From a virus, in the IMG/VR virus record IMGVR_UViG_3300047457_000300, positions 1-34,898 of that record: DNA of 34,898 nt; one strand, 5' to 3'. How positions within the stretch are numbered: the first letter of the stretch is position 1; every line of letters starts with the position of its first letter. The position numbers were made by a program, and so were the translations under genes. Under the pieces are notes generated by a model. The model did not search any database. It saw nothing but the letters and a program-made list of their open reading frames with translations, and had not been told where the DNA came from. This document shows, one piece after another, positions 15,528 to 23,775 of the stretch.

Positions 15528-15536
15528 AATCAGCGC
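15525..15536 (+). promoter_or_regulatory. Putative leaderless -10 box for tape measure gene
   Basis: TAGAAT (15525-15530) overlaps the stop codon of the primase-like gene and is exactly 6 bases before the GTG at 15537. No Shine-Dalgarno sequence is visible. Confidence 0.5.
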
Positions 15537-17603
15537 GTGGCTGGTGCGCGTACATTCGTTGTTCGGTTCGTCTCTGATACCGACAAGGCTCTCGATGGGT
15601 TCAAGAAGCTCAACAACGGGCTGGCTGGGGTTGGCAATAGTGGCACGGTCGTTAGCCGTTCGTTCAAGGACATGTTTACGGGGGCTGCGGTTGCGACGGC
15701 TGGGGTGTCGGCTGCGGTGGTTGGGGTTGCTGGTGCGTTGTATAAGGCGACGCAGGCTGCGGCTGAGGATCAGAAGAGCCAGGCATTGTTGGCCGATCAG
15801 TTGCAGAAGACGGTTGGTGCTTCGGATGCGTTGATTGCTTCGACTGAGCGGCTGATTGCTGAGCAGCAGGCGTTGACCGGTATCTCGGATACCGACCTTC
15901 GTGATGCTCTTTCGATTCTTGTTCGTGGTACTGGTGACCTGACCAAGGCACAGAACCTCTTGTCAACTGCAATGGACATCAGTACTGCTACAGGCAAGGA
16001 CTTGAACAGCGTCAGTATTGCGTTGGCTAGAGGTGCGAATGGGCAGTTCACCGCGCTCACCAGGCTCGGTATTCCGATTGATGAGAACACAAAGAAGTCC
16101 AAGGATTTCAATCAGGTTCTTCGTGACCTGAACGAGCAGTTTGGTGGTGCTGCGAAGACTGCTGCTGGCACGTTCCAAGGTCAGTTGAAGATTCTTCAAG
16201 GCCAGTTTGGTGAGATTGTTGAGACGGTTGGGGCGGCCTTGTTGCCATATCTGCAACAGTTCTCTGACTTCATTGTGACGAATGTGGTGCCTGCGGTTCA
16301 GCGCATCACAACAGTTCTTGGGGAGAAGGGGCTGGTGGCCGCCTTTCAGCAGTTGGTATATGAGTCTGGGAAGAGTGCGCCTGCTCTGATCGGTGCGTTC
16401 AGGGCAATCACAATCGGCGTCGCAGAGTTTGTCAATGTGACGGCTCGCGCGTTCAACGTAACGAAAGCACAGTTCCAACTTCTCAGGGGCGATGTCGTTG
16501 GTGCGGTCAAGTCGTTCGCTGCCGCCACAAAAGAAGTCATTGACACCGATGCCCTTCGCTCAGCGTTCGACTCGTTGGCTGTCGGCATCAACCACTACAA
16601 GCGTGAGGTGACGACGGCTGATCGGGCTGAGCGTCAGCTGAACGCAACCGGTGAGGCAACCATTGACACATTCGGTGAGGGTGGTGGTGGTGGCGGCAAG
16701 GGCGGTGTGGCTAAGACCGTGAAGACTGCGGCTGAGAAGTTGAAGATGTTGACCGAGGCTATCGATAAGTCGACGGCTGCGTCGAAGCGGTTGAAGTCGG
16801 CTGGGGAGTCTGTGGCTGATTCGCAGAAGTCGTTGGCTGATGCGACTTCGGAGCGTGAGAAGGCTCAGGCTGCGTTCAATCAGGCTGTGGCTGGGTATGG
16901 TGCGGATTCGCAGCAGGCGAAGGATGCTCAACGGAAGTTGGATGCGGCTCAGCGTGATGTGGCTCGATCGGGGTTCAGGGTTGAGCAGGCTGTGTTTGCG
17001 GTGAAGGATGCGGAGAAGGAGTTGGCTGCGGTTCGTGCTGATCCTGAGTCGAATGCTCAGATGATTCGTGAGGCTGAGATTCGTTTGGCTGAGGCAAAGT
17101 TGGCTGTGACTGATGCGACTGATGCCCAGTATGAGGCGACGAAGGATTTGGGTGAGGCTCAACGGTTCTTGAATGAGCAGGTGTCGGGGGCGATTCCTGG
17201 GTCGGCTGTGTATGAGGAGTTGGCTTCTGATTTGGCTGATGCGAAGGAACGTGAGGCCGATATGACGAAGCGTGTGGCTGAGGCTATCGATGCTCAGCGT
17301 GAGGCGTTGGATGCCTACAATGAGTCGCTTCGTGTGCAGTTGGATTTGGCTAAGCAATTCCCGAAGATTTCTGCTGGTGTGCCGAACCCGTTTGCGTCTG
17401 AGCTTGCTTCAATCCAGCAGACTCAAACAGCAGCACAAGCCGGGATTGTTGCAGCCCCGACGGTTGCGGTGACTGTGAACGCTGGGTTGGGTGCGTCGGG
17501 TCAGGAGGTGGGGGCTGAGATTGCTGAGTATCTGCGCCAGTATGCAACGGTGTCAGGTATTCAGTTCTCGAATGGTTCGACCGGCGCATTGTTCGGAAGG
17601 TAG
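15537..17603 (+). CDS. Tape measure protein
   Basis: 688 residues, the longest gene in the window. It sets tail length and is injected with DNA; at about 0.15 nm per residue a tail near 100 nm is expected. A hydrophobic Ala/Val/Gly segment near 45-65, a conserved GQLKILQGQFGEIVETVGAALLPYL region near 222, a Gly-rich hinge (GEGGGGGGKGG, about 378-390) and a long Ala/Glu/Lys/Asp-rich coiled-coil region (about 395-610) are visible. The coiled-coil half is strikingly G/T-rich on this strand. No peptidase or lysozyme domain was seen. Confidence 0.93.
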   Translation: MAGARTFVVRFVSDTDKALDGFKKLNNGLAGVGNSGTVVSRSFKDMFTGAAVATAGVSAAVVGVAGALYKATQAAAEDQKSQALLADQLQKTVGASDALIASTERLIAEQQALTGISDTDLRDALSILVRGTGDLTKAQNLLSTAMDISTATGKDLNSVSIALARGANGQFTALTRLGIPIDENTKKSKDFNQVLRDLNEQFGGAAKTAAGTFQGQLKILQGQFGEIVETVGAALLPYLQQFSDFIVTNVVPAVQRITTVLGEKGLVAAFQQLVYESGKSAPALIGAFRAITIGVAEFVNVTARAFNVTKAQFQLLRGDVVGAVKSFAAATKEVIDTDALRSAFDSLAVGINHYKREVTTADRAERQLNATGEATIDTFGEGGGGGGKGGVAKTVKTAAEKLKMLTEAIDKSTAASKRLKSAGESVADSQKSLADATSEREKAQAAFNQAVAGYGADSQQAKDAQRKLDAAQRDVARSGFRVEQAVFAVKDAEKELAAVRADPESNAQMIREAEIRLAEAKLAVTDATDAQYEATKDLGEAQRFLNEQVSGAIPGSAVYEELASDLADAKEREADMTKRVAEAIDAQREALDAYNESLRVQLDLAKQFPKISAGVPNPFASELASIQQTQTAAQAGIVAAPTVAVTVNAGLGASGQEVGAEIAEYLRQYATVSGIQFSNGSTGALFGR

Positions 17604-17606
17604 CCG

Positions 17607-18860
17607 ATGGCCAAGACGCTGAACTGGGGGGAAACATTCAAGGTGCTTCTCGATGTTGGCTTCATCACGGACGCATTCACCCTCGACTCCTCACTCCTTG
17701 ACGGCACCGATGTCCTAGACGGATCAACCGACTTCGTAGACATCACCGAATACGTCCAATCCATCAACATCAACCGAGGCCGAACCAGCCAACTTGACAC
17801 CTTCAACCCAGGCACCCTCTCCATCGTCGCCGACGACCGAGCATCAGGACGCCAATTTGATCCCCTCAACACCGCCTCCCCCTGGTACGAAGGCGACCTC
17901 GGCATCGCACCACGCCGAGCAATCGAAGTCTACGGAGGCTCAGCCGGAACTGCCGCCCTCTACAAAGGCTACGTCTACGACCTCAACATCGAATACGACG
18001 AACCTAACCTCTCTACCGCAACCATCCTCGCAGTCGACGCCCTCGCACAACTCGGACAAACCAACCTCAACGCCTTCAACCCATCCAGCCAACTCACCTC
18101 AGCCCGCGTCTCCGCCATCCTCGACCGCACCGAAGTAGCCTGGTCAACCGCCCTCCGAGACATTGACACCGGTGTAGCCACCTGCGGCACCTTCGCCTAC
18201 GAAGACCAAACCAACGTCCTTCAAGCCTTGCAAGCCGTACAGCTCGCAGAGAACGGCAGACTATTCGCAAACCGCCTCGGCCAAGTCGAGTTCGATGCCC
18301 GCATCACCAGCACCTTCGCCACAGCAGTCGCCAACCTCGGAGGCACCGCCATCACCTCCATCCCCATCCAAGCCCTCTCCAACGTCTACGGTGCCGAAAC
18401 CGTCCTCAACCGAGTCTCCGTACAAATATCCGGTGGGACAGCATCCAGCGTCGCATCCGGCACCGCATCACAATCAGAGTACGGAATCAAAAACTTCTCC
18501 CTCACCGACATCCCACTCGTCGACGACGCAGCAGGCTCAGCCCTCGCCTCAGCCCTCCTCAACACCTACCAAAACCCTGAGGTGCGATTTGATGAGGTCA
18601 GCATTCTGGTCAACCCATTGAACGATGCACATACCGAAACAATGGCCGCGCTCGAGATCGGCGATGTGCTGACCGTAACAAAAACATTCGCTACTGGCAG
18701 TCCTTCCAGCGTCACCAAAAACGTCGTCGTCGAAGGTATCCAACATGTCGTCACCCCATCCCGTCACGACATTCGACTCCGCCTCGGACAGATTGATGTC
18801 CTCACCCCGTTCATTCTGAACGTGTCCACTCTTGACGACGCCACCGTAGGCCTGCAATAG
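17607..18860 (+). CDS. Minor tail protein (distal tail/baseplate hub type)
   Basis: 417 residues, directly after the tape measure, where Dit/Tal-like proteins lie. Beta-rich with WGETFKVLLDVGF, DITEYVQSININRGRTSQLD and TLSIVADDRASGRQFDPLN, a common opening of actinophage minor tail proteins. Residues 24-33 (AFTLDSSLLDG) and the last 16 residues (FILNVSTLDDATVGLQ) resemble a motif in the protein at 5654. Codons are C/A-rich until about 18580, then switch to mixed. GGAAGG precedes the ATG. Confidence 0.82.
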   Translation: MAKTLNWGETFKVLLDVGFITDAFTLDSSLLDGTDVLDGSTDFVDITEYVQSININRGRTSQLDTFNPGTLSIVADDRASGRQFDPLNTASPWYEGDLGIAPRRAIEVYGGSAGTAALYKGYVYDLNIEYDEPNLSTATILAVDALAQLGQTNLNAFNPSSQLTSARVSAILDRTEVAWSTALRDIDTGVATCGTFAYEDQTNVLQALQAVQLAENGRLFANRLGQVEFDARITSTFATAVANLGGTAITSIPIQALSNVYGAETVLNRVSVQISGGTASSVASGTASQSEYGIKNFSLTDIPLVDDAAGSALASALLNTYQNPEVRFDEVSILVNPLNDAHTETMAALEIGDVLTVTKTFATGSPSSVTKNVVVEGIQHVVTPSRHDIRLRLGQIDVLTPFILNVSTLDDATVGLQ

Positions 18861-18868
18861 GAATAGGC

Positions 18869-18880
18869 TAGACTGACGAC
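18869..18880 (+). promoter_or_regulatory. Putative leaderless -10 box before 18881 gene
   Basis: TAGACT (18869-18874) then 6 bases then ATG 18881; no Shine-Dalgarno at normal spacing (an AGGAATAGG lies too far upstream). Confidence 0.5.
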
Positions 18881-19147
18881 ATGGCTGGTGCAGGCGCAAA
18901 ACTCTTCGTAAGCGGTGATGTTCTCACCGCAGCACAGGTGAACACGTACCTGATGGATCAAACCATCATGCGATTCGCCACGACCTCTGCTCGTGATGCG
19001 GCGTTTGGCGGAAGTGGCGAACCGGTCTTGGCTGAAGGAATGTTCTGCTACATTGACGCAGACAACAAGTTGTATTACTACGACGGCAGCGCATGGAAGG
19101 AGTTCTCTTCCGGTGCGGATGTTCTTCAAGTACAGGTATTCAGTTAG
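18881..19147 (+). CDS. Small tail-region structural protein
   Basis: 88 residues. VSGDVLTAAQVNTYLMDQTIMRF, a RDAAFGGSGEPVLAEGMFCYI stretch and DADNKLYYYDGSAWKEF match a short virion-associated family common downstream of minor tail genes in actinophages: an N-terminal helix followed by a small beta unit ending in YDGSAW. Probably part of the tail tip or fibre. Confidence 0.7.
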   Translation: MAGAGAKLFVSGDVLTAAQVNTYLMDQTIMRFATTSARDAAFGGSGEPVLAEGMFCYIDADNKLYYYDGSAWKEFSSGADVLQVQVFS

Positions 19148-19156
19148 GAGCTGATA

Positions 19157-19519
19157 ATGGCAACATACACAAAGACGATTCTCAGCGGTTCAACCGACGG
19201 CAAAGCCATTCTCGTTGCCGCTACCGCAACACCAGGCACAACGATTCACACCGGTTCAACAACCGCAACAACCCTTGATGAGGTGTGGTTGTACGCAGTC
19301 AACACCAGCACATCTGCTGTGAAGTTGACGATTGAATGGGGTGAAGCAACTGCACCGAATGGCAACATTGAGCAAACGATTGCTGGTGAATCTGGTCTTG
19401 TGTTGATTGCGCCAGGCCTTCTCATCAAAGGCAACGCGACTGCTCTCGTTGTCAAAGCCTTCGCTGCAACGACGAACGTCATCACCATTCACGGATACGT
19501 CAATCAGATCACCGCATAG
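19157..19519 (+). CDS. Small beta-rich tail protein
   Basis: 120 residues, Thr/Ala-rich and predicted all-beta (ILVAATATPGTTIHTGSTTATTLDEVWLYAVN, VKLTIEWGEA, VITIHGYV). It resembles small tail accessory proteins that accompany fibre genes. Shine-Dalgarno TAGGAG is present. No catalytic motif. Confidence 0.65.
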   Translation: MATYTKTILSGSTDGKAILVAATATPGTTIHTGSTTATTLDEVWLYAVNTSTSAVKLTIEWGEATAPNGNIEQTIAGESGLVLIAPGLLIKGNATALVVKAFAATTNVITIHGYVNQITA

Positions 19520-19529
19520 GTAGTCGCCT

Positions 19530-20411
19530 ATGACGCTTCGTTGGGATCAACGATCACGGGTTGGTAGTTATGTGAACTACTGGAACAATCCTGCATCACA
19601 GGGAATCACGGTTGAGTATTTGGTTGTTGCTGGTGGTGGTTCTGGTGGTGCAGACCTGGCTGGTGGTGGTGGTGCTGGTGGCTATCGAACTGGCACAATG
19701 CTTCTTTCTATCGGAACGACATCGGTCACGGTTGGTGCTGGAGGAAACGCCGTAACTGGTGCGACCGGAGGAAACAAAGGTTCTGATTCCGTTCTAGGTA
19801 GTATCACCTCGACTGGTGGTGGTGCTGGTAAGGGTGCTGGAAACACGGGTAGCGGTGGAACTACTGGTGGTTCTGGTGGTGGTGGTAGCGCACAGTCTTC
19901 AGGTCTTGCTGGTAACACCCCAAGCACAACACCATCGCAAGGTAATGATGGTGGTTCTGGTGGTGCGAGCAATGGTTCGGGTGGTGGTGGCGGTGGTGCT
20001 TCGGCTGCTGGTTCTAATGGTTCTTCTGGCACGAGTGGTGCTGGCGGTGCTGGTGGTGCTGGTATTGCAAGCACGATCACGGGTACTTCTGTGACGCGTG
20101 GTGGTGGCGGTGGTGGTGGCTGTTGGGCTGGTAGTGCTGCTGGTGGTGCCGGTGGTGGTGGTGCTGGTGGTTCTGGTTCTGGTGTTGCTGGTGCTGCTGG
20201 TAGCGCAAATACTGGTGGTGGTGGTGGAGGCGGTTCACCGTATAACGGTGGTGGTGGTGCTGGCGGTTCGGGGATTGTGGTTGTGGCCTACCCAACAGTT
20301 CTTCTTACTCAGACTGGTCGAAGCGTGACTGGTGGAACGATCACGACCGCTAATGGGATGACGATTCACAGTTTCACTTCAACTGGTTCAAGCAGCCTGG
20401 TGGTGAGCTGA
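19530..20411 (+). CDS. Gly-rich fibre-tip protein, copy 1
   Basis: 293 residues. After a short N-terminal RSRVGSYVNYW segment comes EYLVVAGGGSGG, then long tracts of Gly with Ala/Ser, ending in GGSGIVVVAYP and a Thr/Ser-rich beta tail. Such poly-Gly blocks are known to form polyglycine-II sandwiches in phage adhesins (e.g. gp38-type tips), with receptor-contact loops between strands. The copy downstream is a paralogue. The underlying DNA is a GGT-rich simple repeat, prone to recombination. Confidence 0.8.
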   Translation: MTLRWDQRSRVGSYVNYWNNPASQGITVEYLVVAGGGSGGADLAGGGGAGGYRTGTMLLSIGTTSVTVGAGGNAVTGATGGNKGSDSVLGSITSTGGGAGKGAGNTGSGGTTGGSGGGGSAQSSGLAGNTPSTTPSQGNDGGSGGASNGSGGGGGGASAAGSNGSSGTSGAGGAGGAGIASTITGTSVTRGGGGGGGCWAGSAAGGAGGGGAGGSGSGVAGAAGSANTGGGGGGGSPYNGGGGAGGSGIVVVAYPTVLLTQTGRSVTGGTITTANGMTIHSFTSTGSSSLVVS

Positions 20412-21193
20412 TGGGTGCGAATTATGGGAAGCGCGCTCGAGTCAGCACTTATGTCGGCAAGTGGCTGGGGAACGGTCTTGTCAATCCGCCAACGTCGCTT
20501 GAGTATTTGGTGATCGCTGGTGGTGGTACTGGCGGATATAACGGTGGCGGTGGTGGTGCTGGCGGTTACAGGTCATCGGTTGTTGGCGAGTCATCTGGTG
20601 GTGGCGCATCTGCTGAATCAAAACTGACAGTCTCCGCAGGTTCTTCATATACCGTGACCGTTGGTGCTGGTGGCTCTAACTTCCCGTCAACAAATGGAAA
20701 CAACTCTGTTCTAGGAAGCATCACTTCAACTGGTGGTGGCGAGGGAGGCAAGGAAGGTTCAACCAGTGGAAAGACTGGCGGTTCTGGTGGTGGTGCAGCG
20801 GTTGGTGGGTCTGCCGGTTCGGGTACAGCGAATCAGGGCTATGCGGGTGGTAGCGCGATCGGTGCTGGTGGTGGTGCAGGATCAGCCGCATCAGGTGGAA
20901 CGGTTGGTGCTGGTGTCTCGTCAAGCATTACTGGGTCTGCTGTGACTCGAGCTGTCGGTGGTGGGAACTCTGGTAGCGGTGCTGCTGGAGCAAACACCGG
21001 TAGCGGTGGCGGTGGCGGAAACTCAGGCAACACGTGGGGTGGTGTTGGCGGTTCAGGAATTGTTGTGTTCCGCTATCCGGACACACAAGCAGACATCACC
21101 ACTATCGGCGCAGGACTCACCTACACCAAGACCACCTCTGGTGGCTACAAGATATACACATTCACCGCTGGCACCGACACCATTACGATCTAA
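20411..21193 (+). CDS. Gly-rich fibre-tip protein, copy 2
   Basis: 260 residues, overlapping copy 1 by one base (TGATG). It shares the order of blocks: RARVSTYVGKW, EYLVIAGGGTGG, TVTVGAGG, SVLGSITSTGGG, SSITGSAVTRAVGGG, GGSGIVVFRYP. The Gly tracts are shorter and intervening loops (e.g. SSVVGESSGGGASAESK) differ, as expected of duplicated receptor-binding tips that have diverged. Confidence 0.8.
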   Translation: MGANYGKRARVSTYVGKWLGNGLVNPPTSLEYLVIAGGGTGGYNGGGGGAGGYRSSVVGESSGGGASAESKLTVSAGSSYTVTVGAGGSNFPSTNGNNSVLGSITSTGGGEGGKEGSTSGKTGGSGGGAAVGGSAGSGTANQGYAGGSAIGAGGGAGSAASGGTVGAGVSSSITGSAVTRAVGGGNSGSGAAGANTGSGGGGGNSGNTWGGVGGSGIVVFRYPDTQADITTIGAGLTYTKTTSGGYKIYTFTAGTDTITI

Positions 21194-21195
21194 TC

Positions 21196-21546
21196 ATGGC
21201 TCACTACGCATTCCTCGACGAGAACAACATTGTGACCCATGTGATCGTTGGCCGTGACGAATGGGAGATCGTTGACGGTATCTCCGATTGGGAGAAATAC
21301 TACGGCGACTTCGTTGGCCAGAAGTGTGTCAGAACCTCATTCAACGCAAACATTCGACACAAGTTCGCTGGCGTAGGCGACACCTACGATGCCGACGCAG
21401 ACGTGTTCATCGCACCTCAGCCATACCCGTCTTGGGTGCTGGATGAGAACTATGATTGGGTCGCCCCTGTGCCCTGCCCGAGTGAAGGATTGTGGCGTTG
21501 GGACGAAGCAGAAGGCGAGTGGGTCGAGCAACCCGCTGGCTCCTAA
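21196..21546 (+). CDS. Conserved aquatic-phage tail-region protein
   Basis: 116 residues. The pattern AHYAFLDENNIVTHVIVGRDE, then WEKYYGDFVGQKCVRTSFN, RHKFAGVGDTYDADADVFI and PQPYPSWVLDENYDWVAPVP is one I recall as a small conserved protein in many marine and freshwater phages, usually beside tail fibre genes. The repeated W/Y-x-D-E elements suggest a beta structure. ATG 21196 is taken because the upstream frame overlaps copy 2 of the Gly-rich protein. Confidence 0.75.
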   Translation: MAHYAFLDENNIVTHVIVGRDEWEIVDGISDWEKYYGDFVGQKCVRTSFNANIRHKFAGVGDTYDADADVFIAPQPYPSWVLDENYDWVAPVPCPSEGLWRWDEAEGEWVEQPAGS

Positions 21547-22808
21547 CACTCCCAGCCCTAACCTTCGCGTTCTTCCCGCAGTCAGTCCAGGCTGAGGTGT
21601 TGCCTGGTTTGATCGTCACGGCCTTTGAGATTCCTCCGTCATATCCGATTAGGGATGATGAGACGTATCCGGTGTGCAACATCTATGTCGAGTCAAACAT
21701 CAATCAGTCGTGGGGTGGGGGGTCGGTTGGTGGGTGTCGTGCTGATTGGGTGATGTTGCATTATCAGGGGTTCATTCAGATTCCTGAGCATGAGTCGATT
21801 GAGTTCATGGTGGCCGCTGATGATGGTGGGACGGTTGAGATTGCTGGGGTGGAGGTTGGTACGTGGGATCTGAAGGGGTGTTCGTGGTCGCGAAGCATAA
21901 CGCTGTCCGTTATGCCTGGCGAGTATGCGTTGGATGGCTGGTTCTATGAGGCTGGTGGCGGCACATGCTTTATGCTGGCATGGAAGATCGACGACGGGTA
22001 TTGGGAGATAGTTCCAGCATGGGCATATACAACGGAATCCACACCGTCGACGACGACCTCTACTACTACTGTCCCCGACACGACTGTCCCTGCCACGAGC
22101 AGTACTTCTACGACGCTTCTCGAAACCTCAACCAGTCAAGCCTCAACGACGACTGAACCTGAGCCGTCTACAACGAGCGTCGAGACGACTTCAACAGTCG
22201 CCAATACAACCACGTCAGTATTCCTAGAACCATTACCTGTTTGGGTGCCTCCAGCAACCACAACAACGGAAGTAGCAACCACCACAACGACATCAGAACC
22301 TCCAACTGAAACAACTGTAACAACCCAGCCACCTCAGACTACCCAGCCTGAACCGTCAACGACCATCCCTCAGACGACGGTCGCTCAAACCAGCATCCCC
22401 ACAACGAGCATCCCTGACACGACGAGCAGCTCGACGACCGTTGTCATAGATACGACGACGACCTTGCCACCGATCCAGCCGAGCATGAGCAACCAGCAGA
22501 TTCTCCAACAAGCCATCAATCCTTCCGTCGTGGAATCCCTCTCAACCACCGAAGCCGAGATTCTATTCGCCGGACTGGACGAGGAATCCGTCACAGAAGA
22601 CCAGGCTGCCCTCATCATCCAAGCCCTCGACGAAGCACCCGACGAAGTGAAGAAGGCGTTCGAGGAGAACGTGAACGTGTTCTCAGGCCTCTGGTCGTCT
22701 TACAAGATGGTCGGTCAAACGATCAGCGTCGCTGAACGAGTGACGCTGGTAGCGGTTGCGAATACAATGGGAGCAGCAACAGCAGTCCTGCGTAGACGGA
22801 ACGGCTAA
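21519..22808 (+). CDS. Secreted PA14-like protein with Thr-rich linker
   Basis: 429 residues from GTG 21519 (an in-frame GTG at 21492 is also possible). The N-terminus GRATRWLLTLPALTFAFFPQSVQA is a clear Sec signal peptide. A PA14-like beta domain follows (about 27-165: HYQGFIQIPEHESIEFMVAADDGG, YALDGWFYEAGGG). Then comes a long Thr/Ser/Pro linker (about 170-320) of the type common in aquatic actinobacteria and likely O-glycosylated. The last 100 residues are helical (TEAEILFAGLDEESVTEDQ, ALDEAPDEVKKAFEE), ending in a weakly hydrophobic segment and LRRRNG that may anchor it. It may bind glycans on the cell or virion surface. Confidence 0.72.
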   Translation: MGRATRWLLTLPALTFAFFPQSVQAEVLPGLIVTAFEIPPSYPIRDDETYPVCNIYVESNINQSWGGGSVGGCRADWVMLHYQGFIQIPEHESIEFMVAADDGGTVEIAGVEVGTWDLKGCSWSRSITLSVMPGEYALDGWFYEAGGGTCFMLAWKIDDGYWEIVPAWAYTTESTPSTTTSTTTVPDTTVPATSSTSTTLLETSTSQASTTTEPEPSTTSVETTSTVANTTTSVFLEPLPVWVPPATTTTEVATTTTTSEPPTETTVTTQPPQTTQPEPSTTIPQTTVAQTSIPTTSIPDTTSSSTTVVIDTTTTLPPIQPSMSNQQILQQAINPSVVESLSTTEAEILFAGLDEESVTEDQAALIIQALDEAPDEVKKAFEENVNVFSGLWSSYKMVGQTISVAERVTLVAVANTMGAATAVLRRRNG

Positions 22809-23020
22809 TGATACGCAGAATCACGAAGGAACTTCTCGCCCTCGGACTCACCATCGGGACATCCCTCATCACCCTCATCACCCTCTCAGGAGCAGTCCAA
22901 ACCTGGGCACTCCTGTTCACGCTGATTGGCTTCGCACTACACTTGTTGAACGTAGCCATAACCGATGAAGGAGGGGAAAGTGAACCAACCCAAAGTGAAG
23001 CAGAACCCGACCATCGCTAA
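22808..23020 (+). CDS. Holin-like two-TM protein
   Basis: 70 residues. Two hydrophobic segments, about 9-28 and 31-50, are preceded by a basic N-terminus (MIRRITK), and an acidic C-tail (EGGESEPTQSEAEPDHR) follows. Position between the PA14 protein and endolysin, in a run of small membrane proteins, suggests a holin or antiholin. TAATG overlap with the upstream gene. Confidence 0.65.
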   Translation: MIRRITKELLALGLTIGTSLITLITLSGAVQTWALLFTLIGFALHLLNVAITDEGGESEPTQSEAEPDHR

Positions 23021-23231
23021 GTTCCTCGACCTCCTCCAGCGACTCTTCTCGCTGTTCCTGGCCACAGCCCTCCCAGCCGTCACCACCGGTGCCGTCATCG
23101 GAGTCTCCGTTGCCAAGTCAGCCATCATGGCTGGTGCGATGGCTGTCATCGCAGTCGTCCAGAAGCTCGCCGCTGCCTCGGTTGATGGTGAGTTGACCGC
23201 AGACGAAATCAAGGCATCGTTCCAGAAGTAA
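22980..23231 (+). CDS. Holin (r1t-like candidate)
   Basis: 83 residues from GTG 22980, which is well spaced from AAGGAGG; ATG 22965 precedes the Shine-Dalgarno. Two hydrophobic segments (LFSLFLATALPAVTTGAVIGV and AAIMAGAMAVIAVVQ-like) and a C-terminal ASVDGELTADEI helix match the pattern of r1t-type holins. It is directly upstream of the endolysin, the normal place for the holin. It overlaps the preceding small membrane gene by 41 bases. Confidence 0.72.
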   Translation: MNQPKVKQNPTIAKFLDLLQRLFSLFLATALPAVTTGAVIGVSVAKSAIMAGAMAVIAVVQKLAAASVDGELTADEIKASFQK

Positions 23232-23234
23232 GCC

Positions 23235-23774
23235 ATGTCGAAGTACCCTGTCGTCCCCGTCAAACTTTGCTCATGCCTGAAAGGGGTGAAGCCTGGTGAA
23301 CTACCAGCGAAACTCCTCCGAGGCATCGAAGGCAAAGGGAAACTCCACCATTGCGCGGCTGATGCATACGAGGCTATGGATGCTGCTGCTAACGCAGCAG
23401 GCATCGACCTGTCCCCAACCAGCCAAGCCGACACCTACCGCTCGTTGGAAACGCAAGAGTACGGGTTCTATCAGCGATACACCGACACCCCCAAGCCAGC
23501 CCTGATGAAGCAGAAGCCACGCATCTACAAAGGCAAGGCGTGGTATCTGAAGAAGGGGATGGCACCAATGGCCGTGCCAGGCACCTCAAACCACAACCTC
23601 GGGATCGCCATCGACATCAAAGACGCCACCGGAAACCGTCTCGCCTGGCTCCTCGCCAACGAACACCTCTACGGATTCAGCCACGAACTCGACTCAGAAC
23701 CCTGGCACATCCGATACGTCGCAGGCGACGCAACCCCTGATGCGGTCAAGGCTTGGAAGGCGACGCAGGTCTGA
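23235..23774 (+). CDS. Endolysin, M15/VanY-type peptidase
   Basis: 179 residues. Zinc ligands are visible as H120 and D127 (SNHNLGIAIDI) and H158 in EPWHIRY, with E155 as the likely catalytic base: the D-Ala-D-Ala carboxypeptidase/L-Ala-D-Glu peptidase fold. It should cut peptide crosslinks of peptidoglycan at lysis. No signal peptide, so it depends on a holin. No separate cell-wall-binding domain is evident. Confidence 0.92.
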   Translation: MSKYPVVPVKLCSCLKGVKPGELPAKLLRGIEGKGKLHHCAADAYEAMDAAANAAGIDLSPTSQADTYRSLETQEYGFYQRYTDTPKPALMKQKPRIYKGKAWYLKKGMAPMAVPGTSNHNLGIAIDIKDATGNRLAWLLANEHLYGFSHELDSEPWHIRYVAGDATPDAVKAWKATQV

Positions 23775-23775
23775 G

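Noticed and set aside
16560-17357. Minus-strand open frame of 265 residues within the tape measure gene
   Set aside because: Leu/Ser/Arg-rich complement of the coiled-coil coding region; no gene context.
19682-20080. Pro-rich open frame on the minus strand
   Set aside because: Mirror image of the poly-Gly coding sequence; low complexity and no ribosome-binding site.
19620-20270. Direct repeat array resembling CRISPR
   Set aside because: It is GGT-rich coding DNA for poly-Gly tracts; no spacers and no regular unit.
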